In this document: positions 1 to 8,401 of the stretch, piece after piece
Numbering within the stretch: the stretch's first letter is position 1
How the letters are laid out: each line of letters starts with the position of its first letter
Origin: Amycolatopsis cihanbeyliensis
Lineage (GTDB): Bacteria; Actinomycetota; Actinomycetes; Mycobacteriales; Pseudonocardiaceae
Length of the DNA stretch: 64,000 nucleotides
Direction: 5' to 3'
Assembly (NCBI RefSeq): GCF_006715045.1
Contig: NZ_VFML01000001.1
Location: forward strand, 5,242,001-5,306,000
Notes under the pieces: generated by a model
Database searches by the model: none
Told to the model about the DNA's origin: nothing
What the model saw: the letters and a program-made list of their open reading frames with translations, nothing else
Position numbers and translations under genes: made by a program

Positions 1-2
1 GG

Positions 3-170
3 ACGAACGATGCGATCGAGGCGCACTTCGGGCCGCTGCGTACCTTTGTGATTGCTGGCTCCGACCACCCCAACCACACCGTGCTCGCCGCCCAACGCTG
101 CGAACGCGCCCGCATCCGCAGCGAAAGGGATCCGCGGGGACGGCCGGCCCCTCACCCAGCCGCCTGACCA
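3..170 (+). pseudogene. C-terminal remnant of a transposase (IS630-like)
   Basis: The frame beginning at base 3 reads TNDAIEAHFGPLRTFVIAGS and continues to a TGA at 168-170 without an internal start. It resembles the C-terminal end of actinobacterial transposases of the IS630/DDE type, which carry an IEAHFGPLR...HPNHTVL block and later an LAAQRRERARIRSE-like tail. Here the two blocks are joined directly (HPNHTVLAAQRCERARIRSE), so an internal deletion is likely. The gene enters from outside the window and its 5' part cannot be seen. The exact IS family is uncertain. It lies a few bases outside the end of the IS1380-type element. Confidence 0.5.
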
Positions 171-356
171 CCCCGGCCAGCCTAGCCCGGATCTTGCGTG
201 GGCTGATGGGTTGGTCTGGGCTGGTTCGGGATTGGTGTTTTGGGCGGTTGCTGTGTGGTGAGGGCATGATCGGGTGGCCCGTTCAGCGGGCTGCTGCCGG
301 GTTCCACAGGCCCGGGGATGGTTGGTCCTTGTCTCGTAGGGTCGGGTTGCCGCTGG

Positions 357-1739
357 TCAACCGGGATGCAGGCGAGTCAGCGCCGTGATGATCAATTCGG
401 TCCAGGGCCAGTGCGTGGTGAGCTGGAGCCGCGTCCGGCGGGCATGGCGGGCCAGCCGCGCGGCGACGGAGAACAGTCGCAGGCGAAGCCGTTTGGGCTC
501 CCAGCGGCGCGCTTCGTGAGCTGTCAGGGCGAGCATCTGCGTCCACGCGATCAGCTCGGTGGCCAGGCACACGATCTCGATCCAGATCCGGTTGGCGTCG
601 AAGCCGTGCAGGGGCAGGTTGGCCAGGCCGGTGTTCTTGGCAGTGCGGATGCGGTCCTCGCAGCGGGCGCGGCGGCGGTGCCGTAGTTCCAGATCCGCCA
701 GCTGACCACGGCGGGTGTTGGTGCCGAACGCGGTCAGCCGCAGGCCGTCGCGGTCGGTGAACCGGAGCTGAGCGCCGGGGTGCGGGCGTTCCTTCCTGAC
801 GATCACGCGCATGCCCGGCGGCCAGTCGGTCAGGTCGAGCAGTCCGGTCAGCTCGGCCACCCAGGCCCCGTCCCGGACCTGTCCGTCGGCGTCGTAGGCG
901 GGTGTCCACACGTGCGCGGGGATGAGGTCGGCCGCGGCGGCGGTGGTCTCGGTCAGGCCGAACCCGACCGAGTATTGCAGCCGCCGTTGGTGGCAGTACC
1001 GCACGAAGTCGTGGGTGCCGCCGCCGGAATCGGTGCGCACCAACACCTTCTGGCCCACCCGATACCCCGGCCGGAAGGGGAGTTGGTCCAGCGCTGCGGC
1101 CAGTACCCGCCTGTGGTCGGCAGCGGTGTTGGAACCGGCGTTACCCGGCCGCAGCAGGATCGCCAAGGGTTCGCCGGTGCCGGCGGCGCCGTGATCGGCC
1201 CACGAGCCCAGCGGGTGGAAGCCGTAGCCCTTCTTGAACGTCGGCGCGGCGTGTTCCTTGTCCGAGTGCGCGTCCAGCAAGGTCGCGTCCAGATCGATGA
1301 TCAGCGGATGGTCGGCGTCGATGCCGTGACCCGGGGAGTGTTCGCCAGCACGATCCCAGGCCACCGCCCGTGCTGACGCGCGTGCCGAACGGAGGGCCGC
1401 CAGCGCTTTCGACGCATCGGCGGCCAGCGCGGTGACCATTCGTGACACCGTCGGATCCGAGGCGACGACACCGAACACCCCTGGCTCGGCACGCAGCATT
1501 CCGACATCGGCCAGGCAATCCCCGCCCAACGCCGCGGTGACGGCCAAGTCCAGCACGATCTTGCCTGGATCATGCACCGCGGCCGGTTTGCGCCACGGCG
1601 CCAACACCTCAGACATCCCGCCGGTCAGCCCCACCGCCTCAGCGGTACGCAGCAACAACACCGCCCCGGCCTGCGACACGACACCCGAACCAGACCCGTC
1701 CGCGACCAGCCTCGGGTAGGGCGAACTATGCTTACTCAC
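357..1739 (-). CDS. IS1380-family transposase
   Basis: This is a DDE transposase of about 460 residues, the usual length for IS1380. It reads SKHSSPYPRLVADG at the N-terminus and then contains the family blocks DPGKIVLDLAVTAALGGDCL and SDPTVSRMVTALA. The DDE-core block PLIIDLDATLLDAHSDKE carries the first catalytic aspartate, followed by VLVRTDSGGGTHDFV and by CEDRIRTAKNTGLANLP toward the C-terminus. I chose the GTG at 1739 as start. The longer frame upstream runs through an inverted repeat and has no family similarity. The frame is open to its stop, so the enzyme is likely intact. Confidence 0.88.
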   Translation of the reverse strand: MSKHSSPYPRLVADGSGSGVVSQAGAVLLLRTAEAVGLTGGMSEVLAPWRKPAAVHDPGKIVLDLAVTAALGGDCLADVGMLRAEPGVFGVVASDPTVSRMVTALAADASKALAALRSARASARAVAWDRAGEHSPGHGIDADHPLIIDLDATLLDAHSDKEHAAPTFKKGYGFHPLGSWADHGAAGTGEPLAILLRPGNAGSNTAADHRRVLAAALDQLPFRPGYRVGQKVLVRTDSGGGTHDFVRYCHQRRLQYSVGFGLTETTAAAADLIPAHVWTPAYDADGQVRDGAWVAELTGLLDLTDWPPGMRVIVRKERPHPGAQLRFTDRDGLRLTAFGTNTRRGQLADLELRHRRRARCEDRIRTAKNTGLANLPLHGFDANRIWIEIVCLATELIAWTQMLALTAHEARRWEPKRLRLRLFSVAARLARHARRTRLQLTTHWPWTELIITALTRLHPG

Positions 1740-1742
1740 CTG

Positions 1743-1811
1743 AATGGTGCTCCTGAACTGCGACCGATACGACCTTCGACAAGCCGTATTATCGCAGCTC
1801 AGAGCACCATT
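1743..1811. repeat. Long inverted repeat just upstream of the IS1380 transposase start
   Basis: Bases 1743-1763 (AATGGTGCTCCTGAACTGCGA) and 1792-1811 are near-perfect inverted copies, with one inserted base and one mismatch, separated by 28 nt. The first arm ends four bases before the GTG start of the transposase. In RNA it would form a strong hairpin. A plausible role is blocking translation from external read-through transcripts, as described for some other insertion sequences; this is inference. Confidence 0.6.
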
Positions 1812-1941
1812 CTCTGTTAATGGCACACTCCGAACCCGCACTGCCATGAAAGCCCCGGGCTAGCTGGACACAGCACTGGCACGAAGTGGTTAATTGACTT
1901 TACTTCTCACCGATGCTCGGCGGCGAGGCAACGCTTGGCGC

Positions 1942-2718
1942 TCAGCTCGGCGTCGTCTCGACCGACATAACATGGACTTCCCACGGTTGGTGCGCCAGGG
2001 ACGCAGGAACGAGCTCAGCGTAGAACCCAACTCCTGCCCTCAGCGGGTACGTACCATCCGGCCCGAGGTCTCCATCGCAAAAGTAGCCGCGGATGACCGC
2101 TCCACAACTGAGCCTGAGATCGACCTCAACCTCGCCAATCACCCCATCGCCCATGGACGGCTCACCGACCACCTGCACGTCCATGCGCACGTTCATAGGG
2201 TCAACACAGGAACCACAACAGCACCGCTCTCGGGGTAGTTGTCGAACGTTGACCGCCTGATGCAGCGCGACGCTGAAGGGGATATCCCGGAAGTACTCTC
2301 GGCCAGCGGATGTCCTAGATCCTATCTCCCCCAACACCGCGAGCAGATGCTGCTCCCAGCGTCGTACGTCTCGAATCCGCTCTGAACTCCACCGATTGAC
2401 CACCGTCAAGTCGTACCGAGCCGCATCTCGGGAGTGGTCGTCGCCGCGGCGCGGGACGTCGGCTGTACAACCCGCCTTGATCACACCGTTGTCGAACTGC
2501 AGGACGTACAAGTAGCCGTCCGAGCCCTTCGCCAATCGCGGCTTGGCCCGTCGTCGTCGAGGTGGTCGTGGCACGATCCGGACGGTACCAACCCGTACCG
2601 ACACTGGCGGATGGCTACAGGCTGACGATGCTCGGTGCCAGAGCCGACGGCGACCAGGTAGGCTCGGCGTAGTCGTGACGTAACTACGCGCCCACCGTTC
2701 ACTCGGTGCCAGAGTCAT
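1942..2718 (-). CDS. GIY-YIG-like (T5orf172/Mug113-type) protein
   Basis: The product is about 258 residues or shorter. The central part reads GYLYVLQFDNGVIKAGCTAD followed by PRR, a DLTVVNRW block, RRWEQHLLAVLGE and GREYFRD. This follows the pattern of the GIY-YIG-like T5orf172/Mug113 family: a Y-x-Y start, then K-x-G-x-T, then a conserved E-x-x-L helix. Such domains occur in phage and mobile-element proteins and may act as nucleases or DNA-binding modules. The C-terminal 100 residues contain CCCGSC and are unrecognised. The true start is uncertain; the arginine-rich N-terminus may be partly artefact. It sits between two insertion sequences. Confidence 0.6.
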   Translation of the reverse strand: MTLAPSERWARSYVTTTPSLPGRRRLWHRASSACSHPPVSVRVGTVRIVPRPPRRRRAKPRLAKGSDGYLYVLQFDNGVIKAGCTADVPRRGDDHSRDAARYDLTVVNRWSSERIRDVRRWEQHLLAVLGEIGSRTSAGREYFRDIPFSVALHQAVNVRQLPRERCCCGSCVDPMNVRMDVQVVGEPSMGDGVIGEVEVDLRLSCGAVIRGYFCDGDLGPDGTYPLRAGVGFYAELVPASLAHQPWEVHVMSVETTPS

Positions 2719-2796
2719 TTATGGCTCAAGATCAGCGAAGCTCGCCGCGTCTCAACGCTCACGTCTGCCGGAGACACTGAGCCTTTGCCAACCTGA

Positions 2797-3593
2797 TCAT
2801 GCGCTGGCGATCATGAGGGTCTGAACTGCGGCGATGAGCTTGTCGGCGGTGTTGGGGCTGGAGCGGATCTTCCGCAGGACTCGCCAGTTCTTCAGCTCGG
2901 CGTTGGCCCGCTCGCCGGGCCCGCGGCGGCGGGCATGGGCGGTGTTCACGTCCTTCTGGTTCTGCGACAGCTTCCGGAACCTTGCCGGTGTCGGGGTCCT
3001 TGCGCCGGCGCTTTGTGGGCCGCGACGGTCGGACCCGCCCCGTGGTAGGCGGTGGCGGCTGCTGCGGGGATCTGATGCTCGGTCAGGGCCTCGATGATGC
3101 CGTGGTCGCGGGCAGCGCCCATGTCGTGGCGCGCGCCGGGCAACGTCGGGGAGATCCACACCAGCCTGCCGATCGGGTCAGCGATGAGCTGCACGTTCAG
3201 CCCGTGGCACTTGTGCTTGCCGCTATAGAAGGCGCGGTCGTAACCCGATGCCATGCGGACCCGGTCGATGCGTAGCAGCGTGCCGTCGAGGATCACGAAC
3301 GCCTTTCGTTTCGCGACCTCGATCGCCTGCTCCAGCGTGGGCGCCTTCGCGGCGAGCAGGTCGAGACCCTCGCGGATGTAGCGGTAGACCGTGGAGGTGC
3401 CGACCCCGAACCCGCAGGCCAACTCGGCGTAGGTGTCGTTCTTGCGCAGATGGGCGACCACCAGCAGGGCCTGGCGGCCGGCGGGCAGCTTGCGCCGCCG
3501 GGTCCCGCGTTCGGCGCGGTGACCGCGCAACATGTCAGCGAGCACGTTGAGCCCGCGGCTGGACATGGTCATCCCAGACGGGTAGGAAAGCAA
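2797..3593 (-). pseudogene. IS5-family transposase, frameshifted
   Basis: The N-terminal part starts at a TTG (3593) as LLSYPSGMTMSSRGLNVLAD. It contains the helix-turn-helix block YAELACGFGVGTSTVYRYI, the DDE block FVILDGTLLRIDRV and YSGKHKCHGLNVQ, as in IS5 (ISL2-like) transposases. After TAYHGAGPTVAAHK the frame is lost. The missing RRRKDPDTGK block is readable in a second frame around 2990-3010. The C-terminal block FRKLSQNQKDVNTAHARRRG with ANAELKNWRVL is in a third frame and ends at 2797. Two indels within about 40 bp therefore disrupt the gene, and a functional protein is unlikely unless these are sequencing errors. Confidence 0.82.
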
Positions 3594-3598
3594 CGTGA

Positions 3599-3650
3599 AG
3601 CTCCTGGTTGGACGGTTTGGTCTCAGCAACCACCCGTCTACCAGGAGCCT
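3599..3650. repeat. Inverted repeat upstream of the IS5 transposase start
   Basis: Bases 3599-3615 (AGCTCCTGGTTGGACGG) and 3634-3650 are inverted copies with one base difference at each end of the arm, spaced by 18 nt. They lie between the outer terminal repeat and the transposase start. The position matches that of the hairpin in the IS1380 element in this window. Confidence 0.55.
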
Positions 3651-3722
3651 CACCCATTCGAGGACACGCCACGCCGCACCCGCGCTGACCTGCCCGTCCA
3701 ACAGGTTGGCAAAGGCTCAGTG

Positions 3723-4217
3723 GCGAGTCGACCCTGAACCTGGGAAAACCTGGTACAGGGGTCTCCTGTCCGGGTTAGTGTCTTTGGCGTCGATCGGCTC
3801 CTAGCAACGTTGCAGCCAACCCGAATGTCATCGACCGCCTGCGCTGACCCGGCCGGCGTGACCGGGATCTGCTGCGGCGCTGTCACGGAGCCAGCGTCGG
3901 CTGGGCCGAACACGCTGATCCCTCGCCGAAGCCGTGTCCGAGTCATCCCACGGTAAGCGCCGACAACCCTGGCCAGGTGGCCGGGACCAACGTGGATTCG
4001 CTGCTCTCCTCTGTTGTGGTCGACTGTGCTAAGCTAGCTAGCGTCTTCCACGGGAGATGCGGCCTGCGTGAAGGGTTCGCAATGGCGTCGAGCGTCCGAG
4101 GTCCCGGTGCCTCCGCTGACGACGCCGAGGGTGTGGGGCACCCGCTTCACGCAATCACACGGTGTAACTTGTGCAGACGTGACCATCAGCGGGCCGGGCC
4201 GCAGAAATGGATCACGA
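3723..4217. other. Intergenic region, no gene recognised
   Basis: About 500 bases lie between the IS5 element and the next gene. Short open frames exist on both strands but none has recognisable similarity or a good ribosome site. A perfect 10-bp palindrome GCTAGCTAGC lies at 4033-4042, next to a TTGTGG...TAAGCT arrangement that might be a promoter for the downstream gene. Nothing else is supported. Confidence 0.4.
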
Positions 4218-5117
4218 ATGCCTTCCACTCCGCGCCGCAAGCTTCGGGACGCCCGCAGGTTGTTCACTGGTGAGGAAAAGCCCACGGCAGAAGCTGGGGC
4301 TGGCCGACGCGATCTAGGGCTGGACCGCTGCACACCCAGTCAGCAACGACTTCGAGCCCTGCTGGCGTTACACCTGTTCAATGCCCACCTGCGCGGCCCG
4401 AACGTCGGCCCCAGTCATGTCTACAGTGCCCATACCTTCCTGGCGTACAGCATGACCGTCTCACCACGGTATGATCGCCTACTGTTCATCATCCCACCCG
4501 CGGTCGAGAATGCCCTCGGACGCCTTATGGCTCCACGTACCCTCATCCGGCACGGCATGCCCGGCCTGCGGATGGTCGCCGCGCACGATTATCACACCTA
4601 TCACATCGTCCACCTGCCCACGGGCGCACGGATGACGCTCGCCAATCGGGTCAACTTCCTTACTGAAACCGAGATCCAACGACAAGGTTTCCGGCGCGGG
4701 CGACGAACCTTGCAGGACTACGCGGGGCCAGACACACCCCTCGATCCGGCTGAGCAGGCGGCGCTCGACGCCATCCCGCCCATGACAACGGGAGTCCGGG
4801 TGCTCTTGGCCGCGCTGGTCTCACGCCTGAATGCGCGTGACCCGCAGAAGCGATGGGCGGTGGGGCAATGGTGGCAAGACCCGCTGCGCCGACCCGAGCC
4901 CGCTGGCTACCGCCACGACGAGTTGATGTACTTGTGGGGGTCGGGCGCAGACTGGGAACTCCGGTGGCTCAAGCATCCTCGGCCGACGGACGTCGTCGCC
5001 TGCTTGACCGAGCCTCGCATTGGCGTTCCCGGAGCCACTGCCACCAAGGGGCGACGTGGCTGGACGATCAGGCTCGGTCAATCGACGTTGTCGCTGCGCT
5101 ACGGCGCGGTCCGCTGA
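4218..5117 (+). CDS. Hypothetical protein of unknown function
   Basis: This is a 299-residue protein if it starts at the ATG at 4218 (MPSTPRRKLRDARRLF). The open frame extends upstream to 4068, but that part has no protein-like features. The N-terminal 50 residues are basic. A central block reads LALHLFNAHLRGPNVGPSHV and later AHDYHTYHIVHLPTGARMTL, suggesting a folded soluble protein, and it is tryptophan-rich near the end. I do not recognise the family. A small membrane protein follows 27 bases downstream in the same direction, so the two may form an operon. Its neighbourhood suggests a mobile-element gene. Confidence 0.55.
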   Translation: MPSTPRRKLRDARRLFTGEEKPTAEAGAGRRDLGLDRCTPSQQRLRALLALHLFNAHLRGPNVGPSHVYSAHTFLAYSMTVSPRYDRLLFIIPPAVENALGRLMAPRTLIRHGMPGLRMVAAHDYHTYHIVHLPTGARMTLANRVNFLTETEIQRQGFRRGRRTLQDYAGPDTPLDPAEQAALDAIPPMTTGVRVLLAALVSRLNARDPQKRWAVGQWWQDPLRRPEPAGYRHDELMYLWGSGADWELRWLKHPRPTDVVACLTEPRIGVPGATATKGRRGWTIRLGQSTLSLRYGAVR

Positions 5118-5144
5118 CCATTGCATTCCGGGACGGGAGAACCT

Positions 5145-5339
5145 GTGTCAACCTCGCACACCCTCTCCGTGGCGACGGTCAGCTTCATCGGCAGCGGCCT
5201 CGCTGTGGTCATTGCGCTCATGACAATCTATATTGGAACAGCCGTTGCCGTGGCTCTGTTCCACCCGGACCGACGGCGCCGGGCCGACGCACGAGCCGTA
5301 CTTCGCTGCCTGGTACACGCCCGTGTTCGCAAACGCTGA
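5145..5339 (+). CDS. Small single-pass membrane protein
   Basis: This 64-residue protein starts with GTG at 5145, preceded by GGGAGA at good spacing. Residues of about 8-38 (VSFIGSGLAVVIALMTIYIG and the following AVAVALF) form one or two hydrophobic segments, followed by a strongly basic tail rich in arginine. It follows the 4218 gene closely and may be cotranscribed. Function is unknown; small membrane proteins of this type are common in actinobacterial mobile elements. Confidence 0.5.
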   Translation: MSTSHTLSVATVSFIGSGLAVVIALMTIYIGTAVAVALFHPDRRRRADARAVLRCLVHARVRKR

Positions 5340-5759
5340 GTCGATGCATCGACGGAAGCCAGCACGTGACCGGTTGTCGGCGCTGCCATGTAGTTCATCA
5401 TGTCGTCAATCGTCAAGGTTACGCCCGTCGTCCCTCCTGAAATAGTGCTTCCGAGGAGTTGGAGATGGTCGCTCAGAGTCACGCCCGGTCTTGTGGCTAG
5501 TGTGGGTGACTCCGGGAAAGCCTGGGTCCTGTCAACTCATGTTGTGGTACGGGCGAGGAGCATACGGTCCCAACGCACTGGCCGGGCGGTGCCGGTTGGA
5601 GGCTGTTGTGCCAACGGATACCCGTAAACTCTACGCTGAGCGTCGCCCACGTTGAATTCGGAGGCTACGGTGCAGTCCAGGACACAGGCCTGCAAGCTGA
5701 GACTCCGCTTGGCTGGTGTCCTGAGCCTGCCCGAGATCGTCGTCTCTGCCGTGTCCGGA
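5340..5759. other. Intergenic region between converging genes
   Basis: About 420 bases lie between the small membrane protein gene (plus strand) and the small DNA-binding-like gene (minus strand). Only short shadow frames are present. I see no recognisable gene, strong hairpin with a U-tract, or repeat here. Confidence 0.4.
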
Positions 5760-6056
5760 TTAGTGAGGCTCGGAGTCGGGCAGTCGTGACCAGTCTGGCT
5801 CGACCCCTCTACGTTGGCACCAGGCTAGTGTTGCGCGCAGTGGGAGGAAGGTGGTGTTCGCTCGGGTGCGAGCGGTAGGGATCGGATCGTCCGATCGTTC
5901 CCGCCGCTTCGTGTATGTGTAGATCCAACGTTTATCGCGGTTGATCACCAGGGCCAGGTCGGGTACGGCGATCCATCCACCCCGGATCCTCGGGAGGCCA
6001 ACCACACTGCCCGACTCAGGTATCTGGTCGGCATCGTCGTCTGTCATGTGCGCCAT
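5760..6056 (-). CDS. Small helix-turn-helix-like (excisionase/AlpA-like) protein
   Basis: This is a 98-residue protein starting MAHMTDDDADQIPESGSVVG (ATG 6056; alternatives at 6047 and 6095). The second half reads GGWIAVPDLALVINRDKRWI, then YTYTKRRERSDDPIPTARTR and FLPLRATLAWCQRRG. This matches the layout of small MerR/AlpA-type DNA-binding proteins: a W-I-x-V-x-E/D-like helix, a recognition helix with W-I-Y, a basic wing, and a final helix of the L-x-W-x-x-R-R type. Such proteins serve as excisionases or regulators on mobile elements. It lies 101 bases downstream of the clamp gene on the same strand, so the two may be cotranscribed. The assignment is by pattern only. Confidence 0.5.
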   Translation of the reverse strand: MAHMTDDDADQIPESGSVVGLPRIRGGWIAVPDLALVINRDKRWIYTYTKRRERSDDPIPTARTRANTTFLPLRATLAWCQRRGVEPDWSRLPDSEPH

Positions 6057-6157
6057 TGTCGTACACGCACCGGGCGGAGCAAGTATGGCGATCATTGCGC
6101 GTCGTCGCGCTTGCCAGGCAGGCCGATGGTGGTAGCTGTCCCGAAGTGCGTCAGGGG

Positions 6158-7609
6158 TCAGCGCAGGATGACGGGTGCCAGAAGATACCGGGGCCGGTCC
6201 TGCGCCTCCGGCGCCACCCCGGAATCGGTGATCATCCACGGTGCGGTGGACGGATCGGGCACGCTGCGCCCGGTCAGCCGGATCGTGTGGCTGGTGGGGA
6301 AGCTCGCCAGTCCGTCGGCCAGGTAGGAGGCGCGCACTCGCAGATCCAGCCACCGTTCACCCTCGGCCCCGTCGGCAAGGTCGAGGTCGCCCAGCCACTC
6401 GCCGGCGACGGTCCGGACCACTAGCTGCGTCCCCCACACTCGCAGGTCGACCTGGCGCGCCTCCCGAGCGGTGGTGTCCAGCCGCTTGACGGTCGGGTCC
6501 TGGTCGGCTTCCCGCTCGGCGTGACGCGCGGTGTGCCCTGCTTCGCGCAGTTCCCGCACGAGACGGCACCGCGTGTCCCGCGCTTCTTGCTCGATCTCGC
6601 TAGCCCACTGGGCGGCTTTCTCCAGCCACTCCAGTATCGGAGCCGGTTCGAACACGATCGGCTCCCCGTAGCCGTCGGCATCCGGTGCGGGATCGGTGAA
6701 CCTGGTCCAGTTGTCCACGTAGCTCACACCGTTCATGCCGCGCGGTTCCTGCACCATCACCGTGAGATGCCCGGCATTCACCAGCAGCGCGCCCGACACG
6801 TTGCGGCCGATGGTCACCACCGGGGCTTTCGTCGCTTTGATCCTGGCCAGCATAGCTCGTGCGTGCTGGTACCCGATCCGGATCATCCCTGGAAGATCAC
6901 CCTCGTCCACGGTGGCGGGTATCCATCCGGATGTCGCCAGACGGTGCCGATCGGTACCCACAAACCGCACCCGGTCCCGCTCGTGCTCGATCGCGACACC
7001 TTCGATCGTGGGCAACGTGACATCGTCGTAGGCCGCTGTGAGCGCGTGCGTCATACCCGCCACCCAGTCCCGCGTAGACATCTGCACCATGCGGGTAGCG
7101 ATCTCCGTGGTGCCGACCGCACCGAAGTAGTCGCGCGCCTGGACCGGCGAGGGCAACGTGGTCCGTTCCTGATCAGGCACCGTGACCCGTGCGCCGGTCG
7201 CCGCAGGCTGGATCGTGATGACCAGCCCTGCCAATTCCGCGCGCTTGCGCTCCTTGGCCAGGTCGGTCATCACAGCGCGCAGTCCGGCGAAGTCGACCGT
7301 CACTGCCGGTGCGTCCGCATCCGACCCCGCATCACGCAAGCGCACAGCGGCCTGCACCCGCAGATCACTACGCCGGACCATCACCGCGCCCTCGTTCAGC
7401 GCGACATGCACACACATGGGATGCGCCAGCACCCTCCCTTTCTGTGTGATCCCGACCTTGTCCAGGTGACGCAGCGCGTCCACCAGCTCACTCGCGTACA
7501 CCCGCAGTCCAGGCTCACCCATCTCGACCAGTGCGTCGACCATGTGGTCGGCCCGCTTGCCCTCGGTCAACAAGTAGTCGAGCGTGTCTGCGCTCACTTC
7601 GATCGGCAT
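6158..7609 (-). CDS. DNA polymerase III beta-clamp-like protein (DnaN homologue)
   Basis: This is a 483-residue protein, longer than the roughly 370-400 of chromosomal DnaN. Beta-clamp signatures are visible: VYASELVDALRHLDKVG near residue 40; WVAGMTHALTAAYDDVTLPT and EGVAIEHERDRVRFVGTDRH, then RLATSG, around residues 190-240 (the middle domain's LxGVxxE...ATDRxRLA pattern); and a C-terminal YLLAPVILR that mirrors the terminal strand of DnaN. A charged, probably coiled insertion of about 60 residues (EIEQEARDTRCRLVRELREA onward) splits the third domain region. A strong Shine-Dalgarno TAGGAGG precedes the ATG. A plasmid- or phage-type accessory clamp is the best reading; it would tether a polymerase or other DNA enzyme. 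No replicase lies beside it. Confidence 0.72.
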   Translation of the reverse strand: MPIEVSADTLDYLLTEGKRADHMVDALVEMGEPGLRVYASELVDALRHLDKVGITQKGRVLAHPMCVHVALNEGAVMVRRSDLRVQAAVRLRDAGSDADAPAVTVDFAGLRAVMTDLAKERKRAELAGLVITIQPAATGARVTVPDQERTTLPSPVQARDYFGAVGTTEIATRMVQMSTRDWVAGMTHALTAAYDDVTLPTIEGVAIEHERDRVRFVGTDRHRLATSGWIPATVDEGDLPGMIRIGYQHARAMLARIKATKAPVVTIGRNVSGALLVNAGHLTVMVQEPRGMNGVSYVDNWTRFTDPAPDADGYGEPIVFEPAPILEWLEKAAQWASEIEQEARDTRCRLVRELREAGHTARHAEREADQDPTVKRLDTTAREARQVDLRVWGTQLVVRTVAGEWLGDLDLADGAEGERWLDLRVRASYLADGLASFPTSHTIRLTGRSVPDPSTAPWMITDSGVAPEAQDRPRYLLAPVILR

Positions 7610-7620
7610 AGCTACCTCCT

Positions 7621-7647
7621 AGTATATGTATGATACTAGCATACACT
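7621..7647 (-). promoter_or_regulatory. Putative operator/promoter of the DnaN-like gene
   Basis: Directly upstream of the Shine-Dalgarno lies an AT-rich imperfect palindrome of 27 bases, with arms AGTATATG and CATACACT. It is much richer in A+T than its surroundings and sits where a promoter -10 region and a repressor site would be expected. The binding protein is unknown; the small DNA-binding-like protein at 5760-6056 is a candidate. Confidence 0.4.
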
Positions 7648-8238
7648 CACTGAGGCTCCGGAATCAAGGTCTGCGTTCGAACGACAGGGATTACACCACT
7701 CATGACTACTCGAGGCGTATGAAAGCGACATACAGTTTTAGCGAGAGGGAATCAAGGGTAACCCATGATCGTCAACGACACTTGGTCATCTCCTACGCGG
7801 AAATCCCGGATCAAGCAGCTCGGCTTCGTCGGCCGAGGCAGGAGAACGAGCGCCATACGGTCACCGATCGTGCGCTACGCGGGTGTCAAGCTGACCACGC
7901 CAGCAGGGCAATCGATGGCCGCAGCAGTCCGCGCCACGAATGTCCCGGTGCCCGATGCGTCAACGTCAGCGCATGGGATACAGGAAAGCAACCATCGACT
8001 TGAATTATATTTTCGAAAGCCAAATGGAAATATGCAACAACTACCCCCATGGCGGATTTGTTTTGGGCGCGGTTATGTATTTTGATATTATCGAAGGATG
8101 ATTGAGTCGGGCGCGGCATCGGTAGGGCTTGCGGCTGGCTTGACCAGGTGCTTCGCGAGGTCGAAGGGCTTCCGATCTAACAGGCAACTGGATCGGACCG
8201 CTGTTCCGCAGGTTGCCGGGACACTGCGGACGGCTTTA
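7648..8238. other. Long intergenic region with an AT-rich patch
   Basis: About 590 bases have no recognisable gene. From about 8000 to 8105 the sequence is strikingly AT-rich for this genome (stretches such as GAATTATATTTTCGAAAGCC and TTTTGATATTATCGAAGG). The open frames that cross it have no similarity I recognise. It ends at the repeat cluster that starts the defence island. It may hold promoters, or be foreign DNA brought in with the island. Confidence 0.4.
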
Positions 8239-8313
8239 TAGGGTCTCACGGCTGATGTCGTAATCTCACGTGCGATGTCGCGTGGATGTCGTATACGACA
8301 GAATCGCGAGATT
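8239..8313. repeat. Left repeat cluster bounding the defence island
   Basis: Three copies of one degenerate motif lie here. Copy one is TAGGGTCTCACGGCTGATGT plus CG at 8239-8260. Copy two is TAATCTCACGTGCGATGTCG at 8261-8280. A weaker inverted copy (CGACAGAATCGCGAGATT) starts near 8296. The shared core is TCTCAC, 4-5 bases, then GATGTCG. The same motif in reverse-complement orientation recurs at 18706-18965 beyond the far end of the island. Clustered short repeats near both ends are typical of transposase-binding sites in Tn7/Tn5053-like elements, but this function is inferred. Confidence 0.55.
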
Positions 8314-8401
8314 CATCCCGACTCAAGTAGTGGCTGAAGCCCTGTCCCCGAACCGCTTGCCAAGAAGCGTCATTTCCCTCGCAGGAGCCGTATCGAGTGC
8401 G

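Larger units (their letters stand above)
186..1859. mobile_element. IS1380-family insertion sequence
   Basis: The element holds one transposase gene on the minus strand. Its ends carry imperfect inverted repeats: bases 186-200 (CCCGGATCTTGCGTG) match the reverse complement of 1845-1859 (CCCGGGGCTTTCATG). Both ends are immediately flanked by CTAG (182-185 and 1860-1863), which may be a 4-bp target duplication, a length usual for this family. The size of about 1.67 kb is normal for IS1380. The transposase reading frame is intact, so the copy may be functional. Confidence 0.7.
2775..3722. mobile_element. IS5-family insertion sequence with perfect 21-bp terminal inverted repeats
   Basis: Bases 2775-2795 (beginning CACTGAGCCTTTGCC) are the exact reverse complement of 3702-3722, a perfect 21-bp terminal inverted repeat. 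The resulting element is 948 bp and encloses a single frameshifted transposase gene on the minus strand. No clear target duplication is visible next to the ends. Intact ends with a broken gene mean the copy could move only if transposase is supplied in trans. Confidence 0.85.
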
